DNA of 64,000 nt. Origin: Phymatolithon calcareum (Eukaryota; Rhodophyta; Florideophyceae; Hapalidiales). The position numbers and the translations under genes were made by a program. Location: contig OZ345360.1 of the NCBI GenBank assembly GCA_977006965.1, positions 124,001 through 188,000 of the forward strand. Direction: 5' to 3'. Below, piece after piece: positions 1-11,539 of this stretch (the stretch's first letter is position 1; each line of letters begins with the position of its first letter). The notes under the pieces were generated by a model. It was not told the origin of the DNA and ran no database searches. It worked only from the letters and a program-made list of their open reading frames with translations.

Positions 1-157
1 CGCATTGTATTGTACGCTGCAACTCTGCATCGCGTACAATTCGGCACCCGATGACCGAGTCCTTTGCTCTATCTAGCAGCACGCTGAGGGGTCGAAGGCT
101 TCTGTACATTCGAGCATCAATGGCAAGTAGGGTGCACGCACACCGCGCCGAACTTGC

Positions 158-874
158 TCACGACACGGCAAACACTGCGTTAATTAGTCCTGCCCGTACG
201 CAGTCGTGCGTCAGTGCTGTTTCCATCGGTTGCCCGCGCACCGTACGCTTTACAGTCTCTGGCCATGAAACGTTTTTACGACCTGCTATGGCGCTGGTAA
301 TAACAGACAAACCCGGATGTTGCCGTAGGAACGCGTGCACGTGCTCCGCGACGATTTCTGAACGGCTCCTCCGAGAGATTTGCCCCAGGTCGCATGAATC
401 GGGTAGGACGCAAATGGGCCCGTTACGATGCGTTGAAACTGCACTGGTTGGAAACTCTAATTTTCCGTTGCGGGCGCCACGAAAGATGGCCGCATCCCAT
501 ACTACAGGGTGATAGCTCTCGTGGCCAGACTTTGCTTGGGCAGAGGCATGAATGGCACCGGAGACCATGGAGAATCCATTCTTGTCCGCGGTACCATCCC
601 CAAGCACGATAGACTCCACGAACCAGCGACCATCACTGTCGTTTGTCGAGCGTGGCGGCATCACTGCAGGCGAACGTGCTGAGACCACCGAAGAACTGCC
701 AGGCAGCTCAGATTCGGGACCCCTGACGGCCGCCGGTACCACGCCTTCTCGCACTTCCTCCAAACTAGAATCAACCCCACCACGCAGAGTACCCTGCTTT
801 TTAGTTCTGGACCTTTTCCGGTGACGCCAGCGACAGCCGCCGGCACGGTTTTTCTTGACAGTTTTGAATAGCAT
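158..874 (-). CDS. hypothetical protein, 238 aa, basic N-terminus
   Basis: An uninterrupted frame runs from an ATG at 874 to a TGA at 158-160. I do not recognise the family. The first 27 residues are strongly basic (KTVKKNRAGG, then RWRHRKRSRTKK), which could be a nuclear-localisation or nucleic-acid-binding tail. Residues 28-75 are Ser/Pro/Glu-rich and probably disordered. The remainder is more globular, with a WFVESIVLGDG stretch and an SEIVAEHVHAFLRQHPG helix-like stretch. On the minus strand a TATA-like ctatataag lies at about 985-993, some 110 bp upstream of the ATG, which supports transcription in this direction. The upstream region is duplicated at 1129-1290. The second copy keeps the ATG context but stops after seven codons, so it is a non-coding remnant. 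The gene could instead be a fragment of a larger locus reaching beyond the window. Confidence 0.4.
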   Translation of the reverse strand: MLFKTVKKNRAGGCRWRHRKRSRTKKQGTLRGGVDSSLEEVREGVVPAAVRGPESELPGSSSVVSARSPAVMPPRSTNDSDGRWFVESIVLGDGTADKNGFSMVSGAIHASAQAKSGHESYHPVVWDAAIFRGARNGKLEFPTSAVSTHRNGPICVLPDSCDLGQISRRSRSEIVAEHVHAFLRQHPGLSVITSAIAGRKNVSWPETVKRTVRGQPMETALTHDCVRAGLINAVFAVS

Positions 875-1290
875 AACAGCTCACCTACGACCGATGACGG
901 TAGTTACTCCACCTTGGCACTTTGCCAACTCTGCACGCTTTACTTCTTTCTTGACTTTTCTCACTGATTGTTACTCAATTCCAGCTTATATAGTGATCTA
1001 TATGACCCATTTAAGGACCACTGTCCATGAGAGGGTGTAACAAAACGAAGTCGTTTTCAGTGGAAGAACATATGATTCTCAAAAGATAGAAATGCAACAA
1101 TTTCCGTCCTACGACCAAACACAAAACAGCATAACAGTTCACCTACGACCAATGACGCTAGTTAGTCCACCTTGGCACATTGCAAACTTAGCACGCTTTA
1201 CTTCTTTATTGATTTTCTCACTGTTTGCTACTCAATTCCAGCCTATATAGTAATCTACAGGACCCATTTTAGGACCACTGCCCCTGTGGT
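871..1290. repeat. direct duplication of a promoter-like segment
   Basis: Positions 871-1030 and 1129-1290 match at most positions by eye, in the same orientation. Each copy contains the reverse-strand start-codon context (gcataacag), the block ccaccttggca and a TATA-like tatatag (985-993 and 1243-1250). The proximal copy feeds the ORF ending at 158. The distal copy opens a reading frame of only seven codons. Confidence 0.75.
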
Positions 1291-1358
1291 CCAGATATAC
1301 AAATAATCCCCTTCTGGTCCAGATTAATGAGATATCTTCCCCCTTATGGTCCAGACTC
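1281..1358 (+). repeat. three spaced copies of tGGTCCAGA motif
   Basis: The block TGGTCCAGA, preceded by ccct or ccctt, occurs three times at roughly 31-34 bp spacing between 1281 and 1358, just upstream of the minisatellite. The role is unknown; it may be decayed tandem repeat. Confidence 0.5.
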
Positions 1359-1496
1359 ATCGTGCGCCTCGACCTCGGAACGCCGTGCACGTCAGCTGCA
1401 CTGAGAGGACATATCCCGTACATTTCACAGTTAGGATCGTAACACTGAAGTGGCTATAATTAGAAACTCTGTCTCACTCTTTGTCGAATACGTTCG

Positions 1497-4400
1497 TATT
1501 CATTTTCATTCATTTTCATTCATTTTCATTCATTTTCATTCATTTTCATTCATTTTCATTCATTTTCATTCATTTTCATTCATTTTCATTCATTTTCATT
1601 CATTTTCATTCATTTTCATTCATTTTCATTCATTTTCATTCATTTTCATTCATTTTCATTCATTTTCATTCATTTTCATTCATTTTCATTCATTTTCATT
1701 CATTTTCATTCATTTTCATTCATTTTCATTCATTTTCATTCATTTTCATTCATTTTCATTCATTTTCATTCATTTTCATTCATTTTCATTCATTTTCATT
1801 CATTTTCATTCATTTTCATTCATTTTCATTCATTTTCATTCATTTTCATTCATTTTCATTCATTTTCATTCATTTTCATTCATTTTCATTCATTTTCATT
1901 CATTTTCATTCATTTTCATTCATTTTCATTCATTTTCATTCATTTTCATTCATTTTCATTCATTTTCATTCATTTTCATTCATTTTCATTCATTTTCATT
2001 CATTTTCATTCATTTTCATTCATTTTCATTCATTTTCATTCATTTTCATTCATTTTCATTCATTTTCATTCATTTTCATTCATTTTCATTCATTTTCATT
2101 CATTTTCATTCATTTTCATTCATTTTCATTCATTTTCATTCATTTTCATTCATTTTCATTCATTTTCATTCATTTTCATTCATTTTCATTCATTTTCATT
2201 CATTTTCATTCATTTTCATTCATTTTCATTCATTTTCATTCATTTTCATTCATTTTCATTCATTTTCATTCATTTTCATTCATTTTCATTCATTTTCATT
2301 CATTTTCATTCATTTTCATTCATTTTCATTCATTTTCATTCATTTTCATTCATTTTCATTCATTTTCATTCATTTTCATTCATTTTCATTCATTTTCATT
2401 CATTTTCATTCATTTTCATTCATTTTCATTCATTTTCATTCATTTTCATTCATTTTCATTCATTTTCATTCATTTTCATTCATTTTCATTCATTTTCATT
2501 CATTTTCATTCATTTTCATTCATTTTCATTCATTTTCATTCATTTTCATTCATTTTCATTCATTTTCATTCATTTTCATTCATTTTCATTCATTTTCATT
2601 CATTTTCATTCATTTTCATTCATTTTCATTCATTTTCATTCATTTTCATTCATTTTCATTCATTTTCATTCATTTTCATTCATTTTCATTCATTTTCATT
2701 CATTTTCATTCATTTTCATTCATTTTCATTCATTTTCATTCATTTTCATTCATTTTCATTCATTTTCATTCATTTTCATTCATTTTCATTCATTTTCATT
2801 CATTTTCATTCATTTTCATTCATTTTCATTCATTTTCATTCATTTTCATTCATTTTCATTCATTTTCATTCATTTTCATTCATTTTCATTCATTTTCATT
2901 CATTTTCATTCATTTTCATTCATTTTCATTCATTTTCATTCATTTTCATTCATTTTCATTCATTTTCATTCATTTTCATTCATTTTCATTCATTTTCATT
3001 CATTTTCATTCATTTTCATTCATTTTCATTCATTTTCATTCATTTTCATTCATTTTCATTCATTTCATTCATTTTCATTCATTTTCATTCATTTTCATTC
3101 ATTTTCATTCATTTTCATTCATTTTCATTCATTTTCATTCATTTTCATTCATTTTCATTCATTTTCATTCATTTTCATTCATTTTCATTCATTTTCATTC
3201 ATTTTCATTCATTTTCATTCATTTTCATTCATTTTCATTCATTTTCATTCATTTTCATTCATTTTCATTCATTTTCATTCATTTTCATTCATTTTCATTC
3301 ATTTTCATTCATTTTCATTCATTTTCATTCATTTTCATTCATTTTCATTCATTTTCATTCATTTTCATTCATTTTCATTCATTTTCATTCATTTTCATTC
3401 ATTTTCATTCATTTTCATTCATTTTCATTCATTTTCATTCATTTTCATTCATTTTCATTCATTTTCATTCATTTTCATTCATTTTCATTCATTTTCATTC
3501 ATTTTCATTCATTTTCATTCATTTTCATTCATTTTCATTCATTTTCATTCATTTTCATTCATTTTCATTCATTTTCATTCATTTTCATTCATTTTCATTC
3601 ATTTTCATTCATTCATTCATTTTCATTCATTTTCATTCATTTTCATTCATTTTCATTCATTTTCATTCATTTTCATTCATTTTCATTCATTTTCATTCAT
3701 TTTCATTCATTTTCATTCATTTTCATTCATTTTCATTCATTTTCATTCATTTTCATTCATTTTCATTCATTTTCATTCATTTTCATTCATTTTCATTCAT
3801 TTTCATTCATTTTCATTCATTTTCATTCATTTTCATTCATTTTCATTCATTTTCATTCATTTTCATTCATTTTCATTCATTTTCATTCATTTTCATTCAT
3901 TTTCATTCATTTTCATTCATTTTCATTCATTTTCATTCATTTTCATTCATTTTCATTCATTTTCATTCATTTTCATTCATTTTCATTCATTTTCATTCAT
4001 TTTCATTCATTTTCATTCATTTTCATTCATTTTCATTCATTTTCATTCATTTTCATTCATTTTCATTCATTTTCATTCATTTTCATTCATTTTCATTCAT
4101 TTTCATTCATTTTCATTCATTTTCATTCATTTTCATTCATTTTCATTCATTTTCATTCATTTTCATTCATTTTCATTCATTTTCATTCATTTTCATTCAT
4201 TTTCATTCATTTTCATTCATTTTCATTCATTTTCATTCATTTTCATTCATTTTCATTCATTTTCATTCATTTTCATTCATTTTCATTCATTTTCATTCAT
4301 TTTCATTCATTTTCATTCATTTTCATTCATTTTCATTCATTTTCATTCATTTTCATTCATTTTCATTCATTTTCATTCATTTTCATTCATTTTCATTCAT

Positions 4401-4810
4401 TTTCATTCATTTTCATTCATTTTCATTCATTTTCATTCATTTTCATTCATTTTCATTCATTTTCATTCATTTTCATTCATTTTCATTCATTTTCATTCAT
4501 TTTCATTCATTTTCATTCATTTTCATTCATTTTCATTCATTTTCATTCATTTTCATTCATTTTCATTCATTTTCATTCATTTTCATTCATTTTCATTCAT
4601 TTTCATTCATTTTCATTCATTTTCATTCATTTTCATTCATTTTCATTCATTTTCATTCATTTTCATTCATTTTCATTCATTTTCATTCATTTTCATTCAT
4701 TTTCATTCATTTTCATTCATTTTCATTCATTTTCATTCATTTTCATTCATTTTCATTCATTTTCATTCATTTTCATTCATTTTCATTCATTTTCATTCAT
4801 TTTCATTCAT
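1497..4810. repeat. 10-bp minisatellite (CATTTTCATT)n, about 330 units
   Basis: About 3.3 kb consists of the decamer CATTTTCATT in tandem. From 1501 to 3060 there are 156 perfect units. One unit at 3061-3069 has lost a T, 54 perfect units follow, 8 bp (two CATT) are inserted at 3610-3617, and about 119 more perfect units run to 4807. No point substitutions were seen inside the array. The plus strand contains no G at all. Because 10 is not a multiple of 3 and the unit lacks stop codons on this strand, all three plus frames stay open and encode a His-Phe-Ser-Ile decapeptide. That is a repeat artefact, not a gene. Confidence 0.98.
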
Positions 4811-6214
4811 GCTTACTCAAGCTCTATAAACTTCTGTAACAATCTGAACATTCGTGTTCCCTTCGTAAACAACCGCTTTTCCATTGAGTATTCTTACATT
4901 TAATCTGTCTAGATAGAAATTTGTAAGTGGCGCGGTATATTCAGAGCTCTCGAGCGGGTCTTTAGAACCTTCTCTACTTTGCGGAGGCGAGATTTTCAAG
5001 TCGAATTATTTTCGCGGTGAAAAGGGAGTTTGGTTACCAGAAAGACTTGACTGCGTCGTCGTGAGAGCAATCGCTTCTTCTGCACTGCAGAAAAGGCCGT
5101 GGTCTAGTGCTAAAGTCCTCCCAGATACTGCGCGCTGCTGGGAACTCACTTAACGGTTTCCTATTCAACGCTTCATTCTCCTTCCCGTATAAATTCGCAA
5201 GAGCCATGTCTTCGCGAACTCTTTCCTAAGCCAAATGTTCTGCAGCAGAAGCATTCCCGATTTGCCTCAACGAACTGCTGGGAACATCGTGTCAACACTA
5301 CTTCTGCTTGTTATATCTAGACAACCATCGCACTACGAGGATGACAAGCGAAACGTACACGCATGTGACCTTCCTTGCGGCCGTTAGTGCTCCCGCAACG
5401 AAATATTCGACAGGATGAGCTGAAAAACGAGCCCTGAAGATGGAGCCAACCGATGAAGGAGGAGTTCGAGTATACGACTTACAAAAGGCTTAGCTGCGGT
5501 AGTCGCCGGGGACACTTAAGCAACCTCATTGGTCTGCAACTCAGCGTCGCTTCTCAGAAGAAGCAGTGGAACCACAAGAGAAGGGAGCGCGCCAGACGTG
5601 CAGAAGGTCTCGTTGCAGCTGAAACTCAGCGCTCAGCCATGGAAAATGCACACGAGCAGATGCACGAAGAGAGTATTAATTGCGTTTCACTTCCAATTTG
5701 TACTTCTTTCGCCCGTGCTTCTTCTTCTCAGCGTTCTGAACGAGAGCGCTCCTGCTCTCGTGGCCATGGTGTAAATGCACGAATATCCACCGTGCTTCAG
5801 ACCAGTCCTCTGACTAGTCGCCAGACCGGGAGTATGTCTTCCGGGGTCTACCGCACCGAAGAGTAGAGTACACTACTCTGTACTTTATACACTACGTACT
5901 ATAGTTGTTCTCGTTTGGTTCTCTCTTGCTCACAGTTTTTCATGTGGCACTACGTGCTGCAGCTGTCTCTTGCTGGTAATATGACTCTACTTTCAGTAGC
6001 TTTTTCTCGCTTTCTCTTTTCATTCGCAGTTTTCTCGTTTTTTAAACATGTCCAGTTGAGAAACGATGTCCTTAACTTGTAATTCCGTTTGCATGCTAGT
6101 TTGCAAAAATTTATTTTACTGAGAAGTTGCAACCATAGTTCAAATTTTGTACAACTATCTATTGGCGGAACTATAGCATTCCCTGGAGGTACCGCAAATG
6201 TTTTTCTAGGTCAG
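4811..6214. other. stretch without recognisable gene
   Basis: Only short frames without recognisable domains are present, the longest being 137 codons on the plus strand at 5453-5866 (Arg/Ser/Glu-rich). No transposon ends were seen. It separates the minisatellite from the 3' LTR of the chromovirus. Confidence 0.5.
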
Positions 6215-6647
6215 TGTGGGGTTGTGAAGCGCACAAGTTGGTGCACTGGGTTTGGTCGGGTTGTTCCCTGGCGAAAAGCGGAGGGCAGCGCGAAGCGCTT
6301 ACCGTTATAGAAAGAAAATTTGATCAAAAGATTTGTTGGCAGTATGAGAAATGGATCAATGGAAGTTTCTGGAAGCCGCTTCGCGGATTCCCTAGCCCGC
6401 CGCAGGCGCGCTACTGTAAGCAATGGAGTGTAAGCACATTTAAGCACCTGTAGAGGTGTAGGGAGCGGTTCTACGGTTTGCCCTTGCTGATCCTTCGTGT
6501 CCTCAGTACGTATCGAAACCTAGGGTACTGTATTGGGTGTAATGCTATCTGTAAGGGCATGCTGTAAATGCAAGCTGTAATGTCTAATTGAAGGGACCTA
6601 ATCTTTAGGGGAAAGTAGGGAGTATGATACTGGCGTTGGACGCCGCA
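6215..6647 (-). repeat. 3' LTR of the chromovirus
   Basis: This 433-bp segment directly follows the chromodomain and the polypurine tract. On the minus strand it starts TGCGGCG and ends CCCCACA, giving TG...CA termini. It matches the reverse complement of 7797-8206 over its length, with mismatches and small gaps. Internally it has a GC-rich palindromic patch around 6375-6410 (gaagccgcttcgcgg). Confidence 0.7.
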
Positions 6648-6659
6648 CCCCTCCCAACT

Positions 6660-8340
6660 AAGAGGAAAATCGTCTCGATTGTTGGTATTTCTTGAGTGCT
6701 TTTTGTGAGCTAAGGAGTTTTTCGGGGCTCTACCATTTTTTTCGTGGTCCGGATAGCCTTTCCAGTTAACAAAGTACCGCATTTTTCACGGCGCTTTCGA
6801 TATCCAAGGATCTTCTCAACTTCGTACACTTGGTGGCCGTGAGCGAAAATGACGGCCGATTCTAGGACAGGGTCTCGGGAAAACACGTCTTGCACAAACG
6901 GCTTAAGCAGCCTTACGTGTAACGTGTCGTGGATTCCGCATTGTTTAATTGGTGCGGAAATGTCCAATTTAAACGCGACATCATTGATTTTCTTGTCGAT
7001 GACGAACGGTCGACAAAACTTAGGGTGTAGTCTACGGGATCCCGTTCCTTCTTCTAGAGACAGATTTCTGTTTGAAAGCGATACTTTGTCGTTGACGGAA
7101 AAGTTGTGCGGAAGACGAGACTTGTTTTCGTATTCGGCCATCCTTCTGGACGTTTTCGTACGCGTACTTGGTTGTATCCTGCATTTCTTTAAGAAATGCA
7201 GTTACAGAGGGGTTGTTTGACGAGAGTGTCAGGATTGGAATGGTTTTTGGATTGATGCCGTAATTCAGATAGAAGGGACTATATAGAGTAGTGCTATGAG
7301 CGGCGGGATTGTACGCAACGTCAAAGTCTATCAAATGGTCGTCCCAGTTGTCTTTTCTGAAATTGGCAAAGGCTCGAGTCATTTCCTCAAGCTTCCTATT
7401 GGCTATTTTGGACTCTCCGTCAGTTTGTGGGTGGTATGCGGTGAAGGGTGCAATTTTCATTCCAAGGAGTTTGAACAATGTTTTCTAGAATCTGCCATGA
7501 AAATTGTATCTCTGTCGGAGACGATTTTTTAGGGAGTCCATGGTTCCGGTAGACATGTTCTTCGAATAGCTTGACTATTTGAACAGCGTCTACTTTCTCG
7601 GGAATCGGTATTGAGCGGATCATTTTCGATAACTTACAACGTTAAGAATTCCAACGATGTTCGGAGGAGTTTTCGGGAGAGGTTTTATGAAGTGCATCGT
7701 GATGACGGTCCACTTGGTATTCGGTGGGTATATTGGCAGTAAAAAGCCAAAGGGTCTGTGGCTTCTTGCTCTGGTTTATTGGCTGATGCAACAACCTGTG
7801 GCGTCCAACGCCACTCTCATACTTTCCCCTAAAGACTAACTCCATTCAATTAGCCATAACAGCTTGCATTTACAGCAAACCAGTACAGATAGCATTACAG
7901 TCATTGCAGTACCGTAAGGTTTTGACACGTACTTAGGACAGGAGGGATCACCAATAGAAAACCCTAGAACAGCAGCTTACATGTGCTTACACTGTATTGC
8001 TTACAGTGGTGCGTCTGCGGCGGGCTAGGGAAGCCGCGAAGCGGCTTCCAGAAACTTCCATAGATCCACTTCTCATACTTCCAAATCATCTTTTGACCCA
8101 ATTATTTTCCTATAAAGGTCGGCGCTTCGCGCCGCGCTCGGCTTCTCGCCAGGGAACAACCCGATCAAAACCCAGTGTGCCATCCTGTGCGATTCATAAC
8201 CCCACACAACTCTGGACATAATCGTGGATGTTTTCGCGCATGGATTTCCACTAATAGAAGGCTTGGAGTCGATGCCTTGTTTTCGTTTCACTTAAGTGAC
8301 CAGTGGCTGGGGTGCTATGATGGTCATGTAGTAGATTCAA
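6660..8340 (-). pseudogene. chromoviral integrase and chromodomain remnant
   Basis: The HHCC zinc-binding part is readable at about 8340-8212 (STPATGHLSE, FYWWKSMREN, DYVQS) and is then split by the solo LTR. The catalytic core resumes at 7796 (FGFLLPIYPPNTKWTVITMH, then AYHPQTDGES). Where the family has its first catalytic Asp (...MDF) this copy reads MHF, and the DGQTE-type Glu position reads Lys (DGESK), so the DDE triad is lost. A C-terminal chromodomain follows at about 6830-6690 (VYEVEKILGYRKRREK, then MRYFVNWKGYPD) across a frameshift. In working elements this domain directs integration to particular chromatin. Confidence 0.85.
7797..8206 (+). repeat. solo LTR inserted in the integrase region
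   Basis: This 410-bp copy of the 6215-6647 LTR lies in opposite orientation, TGTGGCG...CCCCACA. It is flanked by caacc (7792-7796) and caact (8207-8211), a 5-bp target duplication with one mismatch. Removing the insert and one flank joins the integrase zinc-binding segment in frame (DYVQS to CCISQ). This shows it landed in an existing chromovirus copy and later collapsed by LTR-LTR recombination. Confidence 0.8.
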
Positions 8341-8499
8341 GCGAAACTGTCCTTGCGGGACACAGAATCTCTTGTCTCGATAGAGAAGGCCATCCTTGAC
8401 TTCGAAGGGTTCTTTTGGATTTTTGAACATGGTTTGGAACTCGGGGTCTTGTGCGTATTCACTTCTCAGCTTATTTACTATGTCTGGTCAAAGGACAGT

Positions 8500-10069
8500 G
8501 GTGGAGATAGAGTTGGTCTGGAGTGCTTTCTCTAACAGGGGCTTGAGTAGATCTTTCGCATACTCGGATGTGTTGGGAGGATCTTTGGGTACTCTAGAAA
8601 GTGCATCCGCGAGTCTTACTGATTTTCCTTTGATGTAGGATATGGAGTAATCGAACTCTACTAGGCGTTCTACCCGGGGAACCTGTCTCGGAAGAAATTT
8701 TCTTGGGTTTCGAGATATTTGAAGGGATAATGATCACTCTGGACTGTAAACTCACGCCCGTGTAGATAACGTCTCCATGCTCGAAGGGTATCGACAATAG
8801 CTAGGAGCTCGAGGTCATGGACTGCGTAATTCTGCTCTAACGTATTTAACGTACGCGACGTAAATGCGACAGTACGGAGTCCGGTAGTCTTGTTCAAGAA
8901 CGGCTCCGATGGCTTTCTTTGATGCGTCGGTTGTTATTGTAATGGTGTACTCGGGATGAAAGGTCTGTAATACAGGGGCTGAGGTGACCCTATTTTTGAG
9001 TTCTAGGAAGGCGTTTTCTGTTGCTTTGGTCCATGTGACGGGAACATCTTTCGTAAGCTCTGTCAGCGGTTTTGATATCTTGGAGCAGTCTTTTATGAAA
9101 CGTCGGTAGTAGTTTGACAGTCCTAGGAAGGATTGTACGTCTCTCTTGGACGTCGGCGCTGGCCAGTCGTCTATGGCTTTGGTCTTATGGGGGCTGATGG
9201 CTATGCCAGAGGGTCGTAGAATGAAATCGAAGCACTCAACTTCCTGGGCTCCAAAGCAGCATTTCGATAGCTTAACGTAGAGTTTCTGCTTCTTTAGGAG
9301 TTTCGAGACTTTTCTTATGTGGTCTACGTGATCTTTCCACGTATCGCTGTAGATGAGGATGTCGTCGAGGTATACCGTGATAAACTTATGAAGATACTCG
9401 GAAAGACTTCGTTCATGATTGACATGAAAGTAGCCGGCGCATTGGTAAGTCCAAATGGTAGGACCTGGAACTGGAAATGTCCAGATCGTGTCCGGAATGC
9501 GGTAAGCGGCATGGATTCCTCATCAAGGTGAATCTGATGATAGCCGCTTCTTAGGTCGATTTTCGGGAAATAATTCGCAGTGGAGAGTTAGTCTAGGTTG
9601 TCGTCTATACGTGGAAGAGGATAGCTGTTCTTGACGCTAAGGCGGTTAGGAGCTCGATAGTCTACGCAAATGCGCATAGTTCCATCTTTCTTACTGAAAA
9701 ATAGAACAGGTGCTCCGCACGGGCTGGTACTTGGGCGGATGAAATCCCTTCCTAGGAGTTCTTCGAGTTGCTTCTGTAACTCTTGGAGCTACGCGGTAGA
9801 CATTCGGTATAATCCTTTGTTCTGAGGGGCGCTATTTTCCTTTGGTGTATGGAAAAATCATGCGCGCGCTTTTTGGGGAGTCCTTTGGGTAGTTTCTTTG
9901 GGAATACGTCCTTGAATTCGTTGAGTATCGTACGAATTTCTTGGTTTCTGGTATTCTCGGTGACCTCTTCGTTGGTGTCGGGAATCTTTCGGAGGACAAC
10001 AGCATCAAAGGGATGATTTCGCTGTTCATCTTTGGTAATTACACTCACGTAGACGAGGTTAGGCTTCAT
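8500..10069 (-). pseudogene. reverse transcriptase / RNase H remnant
   Basis: On the minus strand the RT N-terminal linker is readable at 10069-9752 (EFKDVFPKKLPKGLP). The palm follows, with SGYHQIHL, VLPFGLTNAPATF at about 9500-9420, and an intact YLDD catalytic motif at 9349-9375. RNase H follows at about 8990-8670 (TDASKKAIGAVL, SRTLNTLEQNY, LELLAIVDTLRAWRRYL), and then an ADALSR-type linker. At least one stop and several frame changes separate these blocks, so no continuous polyprotein can be made. Confidence 0.9.
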
Positions 10070-10105
10070 TGGTTCAGTGGGGACAATGGTATGATCTCTT
10101 CCCTT

Positions 10106-10640
10106 TTATGAAAAGATTACTGCATTGGTGAAACAGTTGATAATGGCCCTTCTATCGGAAATCCACTTCTTTCCAACGTATAAGTCGTAATTCATCGGGC
10201 AGACTGCGAATCGGAGTTTTTTCATATAACCACCTATGGTAATAGGGATATGGTGTACGGTACTCTTGAGGATTTGACTTGAGCCATTAGCCATGGAGAC
10301 GGCTTTATCCGTGGTTTCAATGGATATACCGTGTCGGGTGAAAAATCTTCGGAAATGTAATTTATCTCGGCACCGTCATCGATGAGGATTCTTGCGGAAA
10401 CGCCGGAAACTTTGGCTCGAGTGACAAGGAGACTGTGATTCGAAGGTTCAAAGGGGTCGTTCGGTGATGGTTGGTTCTCGGGGGGCGTTTCAGAAGGAGG
10501 ATCAAGAGGGGGTGGAATGGTCTTCGGAACTGAGGGACGGTCAGGGGGAGGTGCGGGAGGTTCGTCAGCTCTCAGTTCCTCTGGACTTTTGGGCAGTTTC
10601 TTGCCATGTGACCATTCTCGCGGCAACGAAGACATCGGCC
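10106..10640 (-). pseudogene. retroviral-type aspartic protease remnant
   Basis: A proline-rich linker precedes an ARILIDDGAEINYIS block at about 10355-10400. This is the retropepsin active-site region, with DDG where DSG or DTG is usual. After a frameshift the downstream PMNYDLYVGKKWI block (about 10200-10160) matches the flap-distal region of gypsy proteases. Confidence 0.75.
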
Positions 10641-11480
10641 TTCTTTCATACGGATCTCACGTTCAGCCGGAGTGAGCTTCTGCAGCTGCATGTTTCCAAT
10701 ATCCATTGGTACGGTTGGCTGTACATTATTTCCCTGTCGTTGGTTGCCTTGACCGTTTCGGTTTCCAGTGGGAAGTTTCGTCAGTCGGCTGTAAGCGGAC
10801 TCAACTCGTTCAGCGACACACATAGCGTCAGCGAGCTTGGTATACTCGTTCGTGCATAGTTCCTTCCAAATGTAGGACTTGGGACAGCGGGTGTAGCGAT
10901 CGATCTGTTCGTCTACACTGATGCTCGGGATATCGAGGATGATTCTCTGGAATTCGTCATTGAAAGTGGCAACATCTTTGAGCTGTTTCCATTTTGCCAG
11001 TTTATCTCTAGTAATCTTCTCTTTGTTTAGGGTTTCGAAACGAGAGATTAAGGCTTCACGTATCTGGCTTCAGGTTGCGATATTTCGACCGTCTTCGGTT
11101 TCCTTGTACACAATCCACCATTTATGAGCTGGACCATGAAGGTAACTGACGGCGATAGGCAAGGCCTGGTCGTCAGTCGAGCCGGAGAGGTAGTTGGTCA
11201 TGTGAGTTGTCCAACTTAGAGCTGAGTCTTTCCCCTTAAAGGGTTCAAGAGACTTGATTCTCGGTGGTTTAACTTGTGTGCCGAGTTGCATCTGGGCATT
11301 CTGTATTGCGGACTTGGTTTGATTCAAGTCGTTCTGGAGCGACGCAATGTTCTGTTGTGCATTATTGAACTGTGCCAAAAGGTTGTGGTATGCATTGGCA
11401 AGTTCTTGTAGAGCTGACGGGTTCGGCTGGTTCGTCTGGTTTTGTGAGTTCTGGAGGCTAGGATCCGTGTTTCCACACAA
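10572..11480 (-). pseudogene. gag remnant with CCHC zinc knuckle
   Basis: Residues typical of the retrotransposon Gag family run from about 11470: LEPFKGK...SALSWTTHMTNYL, then GPAHKWWIVY. One in-frame TGA interrupts at about 11068, after which the frame continues (REALISRFETLNKEK). It ends with CLRCRENGHMARNCPK, a CCHC zinc knuckle, at about 10620. The likely initiator is mutated: an ACG codon precedes DPSLQNSQ at about 11470, where related gag genes begin MDPS. Confidence 0.85.
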
Positions 11481-11539
11481 GAGAAGAAGATTTATGTAGG
11501 AAGAACGGGAGTATTCGATGATTATTTGCACAAAAGTTT

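Larger units (their letters stand above)
6215..11535 (-). mobile_element. decayed Ty3/gypsy chromovirus (gag-pol-chromodomain)
   Basis: Read on the minus strand, the order is gag, CCHC zinc knuckle, aspartic protease, reverse transcriptase, RNase H, integrase, chromodomain, polypurine tract and 3' LTR, which is the chromovirus order. Many frameshifts and stops break it, so it is not autonomous. A solo LTR of the same family sits inside the integrase (7797-8206). No matching 5' LTR is visible upstream of gag, so the 5' end is truncated or rearranged. A purine tract complementary to cccctccc (6648-6655) directly precedes the 3' LTR, as expected for plus-strand priming. Confidence 0.9.

Noticed and set aside
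1281-4810. CRISPR-like array in the repeat-rich left region
   Set aside because: Units are directly abutting without spacers, and the window is clearly eukaryotic.
1450-4903. Two overlapping frames of more than 1100 codons encoding His-Phe-Ser-Ile repeats
   Set aside because: They are by-products of the stop-free decamer array. All three plus frames are open and the peptide follows the repeat exactly.
6215-8206. The inverted copies at 6215-6647 and 7797-8206 as terminal repeats of one DNA transposon
   Set aside because: The sequence between them is chromoviral integrase continuous with pol. The inner copy has its own target duplication, and the outer copy follows a polypurine tract.
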